Assembly (NCBI GenBank): GCA_947302865.1
Contig: CAMYWS010000083.1
Span: forward strand, 1 to 5,705
Direction: 5' to 3'
DNA length: 5,705 nucleotides
Origin: an uncultured Clostridia bacterium
GTDB lineage: Bacteria > Bacillota_A > Clostridia > Christensenellales > CAG-138
Below, one piece after another: positions 1 to 4,769 of this stretch (position 1 is its first letter; the number at the start of each line of letters is the position of its first letter). The translations under genes were made by a program, and so were the position numbers. Under the pieces are notes generated by a model. That model did not search any database, was not told where the DNA came from, and saw only the letters and a program-made list of their open reading frames with translations.

Positions 1-434
1 ACAAGATCCGCGACGTCATCGGCAGCGGCGGCAAGACCATCAACGGCATCATTGCGAAGACCGGCGTCAAGATCGACATCGAGGACGACGGCAGCGTGTT
101 CATCGCGTCGCCCGACCAGGCGGCGGCCGAGGAAGCGAAGCGCATCATCGACGGCATCGTCGAGGACATCGAAGTCGGCAAGGTCTATCTCGGCACCGTC
201 GTCGGCATCAAGGAGTTCGGCGCGTTTGTGAACCTGAAGCCCGGCACCGACGGACTTCTGCACATCTCCCGCATCGCGAGAGAGCGCGTCGCGAAGGTCG
301 AGGACGTTTTGAACCTCGGCGACCAGGTGCTCGTGCGCGTCATCGAGATCGACCCGAAGACGGGTAAGATCAGTCTGACCCGCAAGGATCTGCTCCCCGA
401 TCCGAAGAAGAACGCGGATAACGGAGAGAACTGA
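1..434 (+). CDS. pnp: Polynucleotide phosphorylase, C-terminal part (5' end outside window)
   Basis: This is the last 143 codons of PNPase (reading from base 3), a cytoplasmic 3'-to-5' phosphorolytic exoribonuclease that degrades mRNA with inorganic phosphate and releases nucleoside diphosphates. The visible part is the RNA-binding tail. A KH domain occupies about fragment residues 1-55, with the GxxG-type loop IGSGGKT at 6-12. An S1 domain follows at about 58-128, with the typical stretches [13 protein letters not shown] and GLLHISRI and the closing [11 protein letters not shown] short polar tail ends at TGA 432-434. The full protein is normally about 700 residues, so the two catalytic RNase PH domains lie upstream of the window. 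In many Firmicutes pnp follows rpsO and precedes an M16 peptidase, as here. Identification is secure from the KH-S1 order and motifs. Confidence 0.97.
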   Translation, partial: KIRDVIGSGGKTINGIIAKTGVKIDIEDDGSVFIASPDQAAAEEAKRIIDGIVEDIEVGKVYLGTVVGIKEFGAFVNLKPGTDGLLHISRIARERVAKVEDVLNLGDQVLVRVIEIDPKTGKISLTRKDLLPDPKKNADNGEN

Positions 435-444
435 CGAGCAGAAT

Positions 445-476
445 AAAGAGGGGCAGCGACAGTCTGCCCTTCTTTT
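445..476 (+). terminator. Hairpin with U-rich 3' side between pnp and the M16 gene (terminator or attenuator)
   Basis: Bases 445-456 can pair with 464-475 to give a 12-bp stem with one G-U wobble (450/470) and a 7-base loop (457-463). The core is GGGCAG/CTGCCC, flanked by an A-rich 5' side and a T-rich 3' side (TTCTTTT, 470-476). The U-run lies mostly within the stem and only one or two U follow it, so termination may be partial. The symmetry would also allow termination on the minus strand. It starts 10 bases after the pnp stop and ends 6 bases before the next SD site, so it could set the ratio of pnp to downstream transcript or act as a processing barrier. Confidence 0.7.
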
Positions 477-481
477 GCATC

Positions 482-486
482 GGAGG
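482..486 (+). promoter_or_regulatory. Shine-Dalgarno GGAGG deciding the M16 peptidase start
   Basis: A perfect GGAGG sits 9 bases before ATG 496. An in-frame TTG at 475 would extend the protein by seven residues, but it would put this site inside the coding region and overlap the hairpin, so 496 is the preferred start. Confidence 0.9.
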
Positions 487-495
487 TACGCAACT

Positions 496-1779
496 ATGAT
501 CGAACAGATTCGGCTCGGGAACGGCATCCGCGTCTGCACGGAACATATGGATTCCGTGCGCTCGGTCGCGCTCGGCGTATGGGTCAACGCCGGCTCGGTC
601 TTTGAAACGGAGAACGACGCGGGCGTTTCGCACTTTATCGAGCACATGCTCTTCAAGGGCACGGAAAAACGGAGCGCCTCGGACATCGCGGCGGAGACGG
701 ACGCCATCGGCGCGAATCTCAACGCGTTCACCGCAAAGGAATGCACCTGCTTCCATATCAAAGCGCTCGACGAGGACCTTGCGCTCGCGGTCGAAATGCT
801 GTCGGACATCCTTCTGCACAGCACGCTCGAGTCTGCTCAGATGGACCGCGAACGCGGCGTCGTGCTCGAGGAGATCGCCATGACCGAGGACAGTCCGGAG
901 GACATCGTGTTCGACCGCGCGTGCGAACAGCTGTTTTCGGATACGCCGATCGAATCCGAGATCCTCGGCACGGAAAAGACCGTGGGCGCCATGCGGCGTG
1001 AGGACCTCCTCAGATACATGCAGCGGCATTACACGGCGGAGAACATCGTGATCGCCGTCGCGGGAAGTTTCGAACGCGATACGCTTCTTTCGCTTCTCGA
1101 ACGGTATTTCAAGGACGTGCCGCACGGCGAACGCCATGACGCGCCGACCGTTTCGATCAAAGCCGGCTTTCGCACGGCGCTTGTCAAAAAGGACGTCGAG
1201 CAGGTCAATCTCTGCCTTGCGTTGCCGGGCGCGGCGCTCGGGACCGACGCATATTACGCGCAGGCGGTGCTGTCGAACGCGTTGGGCGGCAGCATGAGCT
1301 CGCGGCTCTTTCAGCACATCCGTGAGGAGCGCGGGCTTGCGTACTCGGTGTATTCCTATCCGATGGCATACCGCGGCGCGGGCAGTCTCTGCTTTTACGC
1401 GGGCTGCACGGAGGGACAGGCGGGCGAAGTGCTTTCGCTGATGCTCCGTGAACTTGACGACGTGAAGCGGAACGGTATTTCGGAGGACGAATTCATCCGC
1501 GCAAGGCAGCAGCTCAAGGGAAGCTATCTTCTGGGCATGGAGTCCACGATGGCGCATATGAGCGCGCTCGGCAAGACGGCGCTGCTTCTGAACAAGGAAT
1601 ACGATCTGAACGGTACCCTGAACAGTATCGAGCGCGTGACCCCGGAAGCGGTGCTGAAAGCCGCGGAAACGCTCTTTACGCCGCAGGCCGCCGCGTTCTG
1701 CGCGGTCGGGCGGCTCGACGGCGTCGGCGAAACGCTGAAACAAATGACGCAGGACTGGTGGGAACGAAATGGACGATAA
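496..1779 (+). CDS. M16B family zinc peptidase (YmxG/MlpA-like, processing-peptidase type)
   Basis: The 427-residue protein is the usual length for the M16B clamshell peptidases related to the mitochondrial processing peptidase beta subunit. The inverted zinc motif HxxEH is H46-F-I-E49-H50, within the typical run HFIEHMLFKGTEKR. The third zinc ligand is probably E126 in VVLEEIAM, 75 residues after H50. The second, inactive half carries the conserved SRLFQHIREERGLAYSVYS at about 269-287, typical of the substrate-binding lobe. No signal peptide or membrane segment is visible, so it should be cytoplasmic, cutting short or unfolded peptides. In B. subtilis the relative YmxG/MlpA lies just downstream of the pnp region, which matches this place. 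The start at 496 is set by GGAGG at 482-486. The 3' end overlaps the next gene by 11 nt. The precise substrate is unknown. Confidence 0.93.
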   Translation: MIEQIRLGNGIRVCTEHMDSVRSVALGVWVNAGSVFETENDAGVSHFIEHMLFKGTEKRSASDIAAETDAIGANLNAFTAKECTCFHIKALDEDLALAVEMLSDILLHSTLESAQMDRERGVVLEEIAMTEDSPEDIVFDRACEQLFSDTPIESEILGTEKTVGAMRREDLLRYMQRHYTAENIVIAVAGSFERDTLLSLLERYFKDVPHGERHDAPTVSIKAGFRTALVKKDVEQVNLCLALPGAALGTDAYYAQAVLSNALGGSMSSRLFQHIREERGLAYSVYSYPMAYRGAGSLCFYAGCTEGQAGEVLSLMLRELDDVKRNGISEDEFIRARQQLKGSYLLGMESTMAHMSALGKTALLLNKEYDLNGTLNSIERVTPEAVLKAAETLFTPQAAAFCAVGRLDGVGETLKQMTQDWWERNGR

Positions 1780-2155
1780 GCTTGAAATCATCTTCCGGCT
1801 CCAGAAGGCGCTGGACAAGGATATCATGGAACGGCGGGAACTCGATTTTCCGTACGAGGTGTGGATGCAGAAGGATATCCTCGCCTGTATGGACGAGCTC
1901 ACGGAGCTCCTCAACGAGCTGAACTGGAAGTGGTGGAAGAATCCGAAGACGCTGGATCCCGACGCGATCAAAGGCGAGCTCGTCGACGTGCTGCACTTCT
2001 TTGTGAGCATGTGCATCCGAAGCGGCATGTCCGCAGAGGATCTGTATAACGGCTATATCGCCAAAAACAAGGAGAATTTCGACCGTCAGTACGGACGATC
2101 CCAAAAGACGGGTTATGAGGTAACGACGAATGGAACGGGGCTTTCGGGCAACTAA
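1769..2155 (+). CDS. Dimeric all-alpha dUTPase-like pyrophosphatase (dUTPase_2/MazG superfamily)
   Basis: This 128-residue protein resembles the dimeric, all-alpha dUTP diphosphatases, which hydrolyse dUTP (and often dUDP) with Mg2+ to give dUMP, keeping uracil out of DNA and supplying thymidylate synthesis. The metal-binding pattern ExxE...ExxD is seen as E43-L-T-E46 and E70-L-V-D73, in the helices DELTELLNE and GELVDVLHFF. The NELNWKWWK stretch at 49-57 matches the aromatic and lysine-rich segment of this family, and KENFDRQ at 101-107 is the usual closing segment. It starts 11 nt before the M16 stop, with only a weak SD-like GGTGGG upstream, which suggests translational coupling. It is not the common trimeric beta-fold Dut. 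Another NTP as the true substrate cannot be excluded. Confidence 0.85.
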   Translation: MDDKLEIIFRLQKALDKDIMERRELDFPYEVWMQKDILACMDELTELLNELNWKWWKNPKTLDPDAIKGELVDVLHFFVSMCIRSGMSAEDLYNGYIAKNKENFDRQYGRSQKTGYEVTTNGTGLSGN

Positions 2156-3353
2156 GCGGTTCTATTTTCTGCTCTTTGCCAGCGCGGTGCTGCTGGTCGC
2201 CTTTGTCGTAGGCGCGATCTGGCTGATGAAAAGGGTGACGGGCAATGTCCGCAAGCTTGAGCAGATGACGCTGTATACCGAAGTGGAAAGCGAAGCGGTC
2301 GTGGTGCGCAGCGAACGTCTGTTCACCGAGGCCGCGAGCGAGAGCCATATCCTGCTCGGGGAAGGCGCGATGGTTTCCGAGGGCGATCCGATCGCCGTGC
2401 TGTTCCCGTATTCCTACGAGAGCCAGATCTCCGCGATCTGCAACAGGGAGGCGGCGCTGTATACGCTTTTACAGTCGCTTCTCAGGACCGATACGGGCGG
2501 CACGCTGCCCGAGGAGGTCGTCGGATACAACCGACGGATCAGCGACGTATCCAAGCAGATGCGCGCGGCGTCGAACAGGGAGCGCGATCCCGTGGAATAC
2601 CTGAAGCTCGAATCGCAGCTTATACAGCTGCAGGGGGCGCGGCGCGACGTCATGGTGCAGTCCCTTTCGAAAGTGCCCGATCAGATCACCGACGCGGTGA
2701 AGGAGATCGACGCAATGAGAAAAAGCTTCGAGACTGAAAGCGCGCGCACGATCACGTCCGAATACAACGGCTATATCAGCTTTTATTCGGACATGAACGA
2801 AGAGAACCTCCGCGACGTGTCGCAGCTGACCGTGCCGCTGATCAAGCGCATCCTGAACGCGCCGTCGATCAGTATGGACAACGAAAACTTCAACTACCGC
2901 ATCGTAACGGACCGCACGAAGTTCTATCTCGCGTTTGTCACGAGCGCGAACAGCGCGGACCGACTGATGCCGGGGCTGACGTATTCGCTGACCGTCAAGG
3001 GCGTCAAGGGCGCGTATCAGGGCAGGATCGTAACGGAGCGCGATACCGAAAGCGGCGTTCTGTACGTCATGCAGATCGACGCCGACGTGCGTCCGCTTCT
3101 GACAACGCGTGTCGTTGAGATCTCGGTACAGAACAACGCCACGGGACTGTACGTGCCGGCGGACTACATTCAGTATACGGACGGCGTTCCGTACATCTAC
3201 GCAAAATCCACGGACGGCACCTATCAGAAGGTGGCGGTCTATATCGCGGGCAGCGACGGCGAGAACGCGATCGTTTCCGCGCGCGACAGCCATATCACGC
3301 TGTTCGCGGGGCTCAAGGTGCGCATGCCGATCGAGGAGGAGGACGAGGACTGA
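2130..3353 (+). CDS. HlyD-like membrane-fusion (adaptor) protein, single N-terminal membrane anchor
   Basis: The 407-residue protein has a short basic N-terminus and one hydrophobic segment at about 11-33, so the rest should lie outside the membrane. The architecture is that of HlyD/RND-type adaptors. A lipoyl-like half domain at about 50-95 ends GAMVSEGDPIAVLF. A helical hairpin, possibly coiled coil, spans about 98-205. The second lipoyl half is at about 208-235 (SEYNGYISF). A beta-barrel region covers about 255-335. A C-terminal beta domain at about 337-400 begins LYVPADYIQ and contains LFAGLKVRMP, like the membrane-proximal domain of efflux adaptors. It ends in the acidic tail EEEDED. The start at 2130 is supported by GAGG at 2117-2120, 9 bases upstream; no later Met precedes the membrane segment. 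It overlaps the dUTPase gene by 26 nt. No transporter partner is encoded nearby, so its function is unknown; its place before yggS-sepF suggests a cell-envelope role. Confidence 0.8.
   Translation: MERGFRATKRFYFLLFASAVLLVAFVVGAIWLMKRVTGNVRKLEQMTLYTEVESEAVVVRSERLFTEAASESHILLGEGAMVSEGDPIAVLFPYSYESQISAICNREAALYTLLQSLLRTDTGGTLPEEVVGYNRRISDVSKQMRAASNRERDPVEYLKLESQLIQLQGARRDVMVQSLSKVPDQITDAVKEIDAMRKSFETESARTITSEYNGYISFYSDMNEENLRDVSQLTVPLIKRILNAPSISMDNENFNYRIVTDRTKFYLAFVTSANSADRLMPGLTYSLTVKGVKGAYQGRIVTERDTESGVLYVMQIDADVRPLLTTRVVEISVQNNATGLYVPADYIQYTDGVPYIYAKSTDGTYQKVAVYIAGSDGENAIVSARDSHITLFAGLKVRMPIEEEDED
3334..3343 (+). promoter_or_regulatory. Purine-rich Shine-Dalgarno of yggS inside the end of the HlyD-like gene
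   Basis: AGGAGGAGGA offers overlapping GGAGG sites about 9 bases before ATG 3353. The same bases encode the acidic C-terminal tail of the upstream protein, so the tail and the ribosome binding site share sequence. A second ATG at 3356 is a possible alternative start with almost equal spacing. Confidence 0.85.
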
Positions 3354-4060
3354 TGATGATCCGTGAAAATCTGGAATCGGTGCGCGAACGGATGGCGCTC
3401 GCGTGCCAAAGATCGGGCAGAAAGAACTCGGACGTAGCGCTGATCGCGGTCACGAAGTTCGTTGAGATCGCCCGGATCCAAGAGGCGATCGACGCGGGCG
3501 TGACCGAAATCGGGGAAAATCGCGCGCAGGAGTTCACCGAAAAGTTAAATTTTTATAAACAGAATCAATTAAGGGCGCATTTCATTGGACAACTGCAAAC
3601 GAACAAGGTAAAATATGTATGCGGCAAAGCGGACCTGATCCAATCGGTCGATCGGGAACCGCTGCTCGACGCGATCCACGCGTATGCCGAACGGAACGGC
3701 GTTACGCAGGATATTCTGATCGAGGTCAACATCGGACGCGAAGCACAGAAGGGCGGCGTTATGCCGGAAGCGCTTCCGGCACTTCTGGATCGTATCGCGG
3801 GACTGGATCATGTGCGCCTGCACGGACTGATGTGCGTACCGCCCGCGATCGAACGGGAAGCGGTGCGTCCGTATTTTCGGGAGATGCGTACGCTGTTCGA
3901 ACGCGTACAGCGCATGCATCCGGAGATGCCGATCGACACGCTGTCGATGGGCATGAGCCACGATTTTGACACGGCGATCGAGGAAGGCGCAACAACCGTG
4001 CGCGTCGGGACAGCGATCTTCGGACCGCGAAACTATACGGGAGGAAAACAGAATGGGTAG
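3353..4060 (+). CDS. yggS: YggS/PLPBP family pyridoxal 5'-phosphate homeostasis protein
   Basis: This 235-residue cytoplasmic protein has the fold-type III alanine-racemase-like barrel. It binds PLP but has no known catalytic activity, and it balances B6 vitamers and amino-acid pools. K35 in LIAVTKF is the PLP-binding lysine. Other family blocks are GENRAQE (54-60), HFIGQLQTNK (76-85), LIQSVD (95-100), EVNIGREAQKGG (124-135), LHGLMC (156-161), LSMGMSHDFDTAI (197-209) and the phosphate-binding end RVGTAIFG (217-224). Length fits the family (about 225-235). The TGA of the HlyD-like gene shares its A with ATG 3353. In Gram-positive bacteria the homologue (YlmE in B. subtilis) sits next to sepF, exactly as here. 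An AT-rich patch with atypical codons lies at about 3542-3620. Confidence 0.96.
   Translation: MMIRENLESVRERMALACQRSGRKNSDVALIAVTKFVEIARIQEAIDAGVTEIGENRAQEFTEKLNFYKQNQLRAHFIGQLQTNKVKYVCGKADLIQSVDREPLLDAIHAYAERNGVTQDILIEVNIGREAQKGGVMPEALPALLDRIAGLDHVRLHGLMCVPPAIEREAVRPYFREMRTLFERVQRMHPEMPIDTLSMGMSHDFDTAIEEGATTVRVGTAIFGPRNYTGGKQNG
3586..3614 (+). promoter_or_regulatory. Possible sigma-A type promoter inside yggS
   Basis: TGGACA (3586-3591) and TAAAAT (3609-3614) each match the sigma-70/sigma-A consensus at five of six bases and are separated by exactly 17 bases. They lie in an unusually AT-rich patch of an otherwise GC-rich region. Transcription would begin near 3621, about 430 bases before sepF, and could give extra sepF-divIVA mRNA. 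It is inside conserved coding sequence, so it may be fortuitous. Confidence 0.3.
4039..4044 (+). promoter_or_regulatory. Shine-Dalgarno GGGAGG deciding the sepF start
   Basis: GGGAGG lies 8 bases before ATG 4053, inside the last codons of yggS. It supports 4053 over the upstream in-frame start at 3966. Confidence 0.88.
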
Positions 4061-4484
4061 ATTTTTGAATTTCATCGGACTCGAAGAATCGGAAGAGGAC
4101 GAAGGCGTCCTCGGCGAGCAGGCTGAGCAGCAGCCGGCAAAACGCGAGCCGCGTTCGAGACGGCGTGAAAACGCGCTGGTCGGAGGCGGGGAAGCGCAGC
4201 CGATCCCGCAAAGTATGGCGTCGATGAAGATGATCGTGTATCATCCGGTTTGCTATGACGATGCGCAAACGATCGTGGACAATCTCAAGAACCGCCGTCC
4301 GGTCATCGTCAACATGGAAGAGCTTGACGGAACAACGGCACAGCGCGTTCTGGACTTTTTGCTCGGCGCGATCTATGCCACCAACGGCACGGCGAACAAG
4401 GTCTCGAGAGGGATCTTTCTGTTCGCGCCGCATGACGTCGCGGTCGAAGACACCGTTGAGGATACCGGCTTCTCTGATATGTAA
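4053..4484 (+). CDS. sepF: Cell division protein SepF
   Basis: SepF binds the C-terminal tail of FtsZ, anchors FtsZ filaments to the membrane and helps shape the septum. The 143-residue product begins with the amphipathic membrane-targeting helix MGRFLNFIGL (1-10). A variable, highly charged linker follows (about 11-55, acidic then arginine-rich). The globular SepF (DUF552) domain covers about 58-134, with NLKNRRPVIVNMEELD (77-92), AQRVLDFLLGAIYATNG (96-112) and a final strand GIFLFAPHDVAV (120-131). The start is chosen because ATG 4053 gives the canonical membrane helix and has GGGAGG at 4039-4044; an in-frame ATG-less extension upstream would add 29 arginine-rich residues without similarity to the family. 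It overlaps yggS by 8 nt. Length is typical. Confidence 0.96.
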   Translation: MGRFLNFIGLEESEEDEGVLGEQAEQQPAKREPRSRRRENALVGGGEAQPIPQSMASMKMIVYHPVCYDDAQTIVDNLKNRRPVIVNMEELDGTTAQRVLDFLLGAIYATNGTANKVSRGIFLFAPHDVAVEDTVEDTGFSDM

Positions 4485-4490
4485 TCTTCC

Positions 4491-4769
4491 ATGATCAAGG
4501 CGGAGAACATTGCCAATAAGGAGTTTCGCAAAGCGCTGTTCGGGTACGACCGCGAAGACGTGGACAAATATCTGGACGAGCTGATCGCGCAGCTTCTTGA
4601 AATGGAAAAGGAACGAAAAGAGATGGCGTCGACCATCGAATATCTCGTGTCCGAGCTGACGGCGCAGGGCGAAAACAAGCCCGACGAGCGTGTGGTCGGT
4701 CCCGTTTCTCCGCATGCCACGGTCAGCGAGGAGGAGCGCAAACGCGCGCAGGAGAACACAGAACCGTGA
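4491..4769 (+). CDS. Short DivIVA-domain protein
   Basis: The 92-residue product opens with the DivIVA N-terminal signature: IANKEFRKALFGYDREDVDKYLDEL at about 7-31 aligns with the membrane-binding segment of B. subtilis DivIVA (IHNKTFTKSFRGYDEDEVNEF). A charged helix continues to about residue 58 (YLVSELTAQ) and is probably a coiled coil. The last 30 residues are polar and probably disordered. Canonical DivIVA is about 160 residues or more with a long C-terminal coiled coil for tetramerisation, which is missing here. DivIVA proteins mark curved membrane at division sites and poles, and the position after sepF fits that role; it may be a reduced paralogue (GpsB-like in size) instead of the main DivIVA. 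No SD site precedes ATG 4491, and the gene is in the same frame as sepF, 6 nt after its stop, so translation is probably coupled. Confidence 0.88.
   Translation: MIKAENIANKEFRKALFGYDREDVDKYLDELIAQLLEMEKERKEMASTIEYLVSELTAQGENKPDERVVGPVSPHATVSEEERKRAQENTEP
4747..4754 (+). promoter_or_regulatory. Shine-Dalgarno CGCAGGAG for the GTG start of the YgiQ-like gene
   Basis: AGGAG at 4750-4754 lies 11 bases before GTG 4766, within the end of the DivIVA-domain gene. It supports initiation at GTG, which overlaps the upstream TGA in the arrangement GTGA. Confidence 0.75.

Noticed and set aside
475..495. TTG start giving seven extra residues on the M16 peptidase
   Set aside because: The SD GGAGG lies inside this extension and correctly serves ATG 496.
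1894..1922. Repeated GAGCTC/GAGCT units in the dUTPase gene
   Set aside because: They come from repeated Glu-Leu codons in the metal-binding helix (DELTELLNEL), not from a functional repeat.
370..2028. Long open frame on the minus strand (about 550 codons) opposite the M16 and dUTPase genes
   Set aside because: It is antisense to two clearly conserved genes, is rich in Arg and His as expected from the complement of GC-rich codons, and shows no family motif or convincing ribosome binding site.
2469..3293. Minus-strand open frame opposite the HlyD-like gene
   Set aside because: Low-complexity Arg/Val/His/Asp composition typical of a shadow frame; the + strand protein has a membrane anchor, coherent domains and an SD site.
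3966..4052. Upstream in-frame extension of sepF by 29 codons
   Set aside because: It would overlap the conserved end of yggS, add arginine-rich residues before the canonical membrane helix, and ignore the good SD at 4039-4044.
3759..4715. Minus-strand open frame spanning yggS, sepF and divIVA
   Set aside because: It crosses three well-identified + strand genes and has no recognisable domain.
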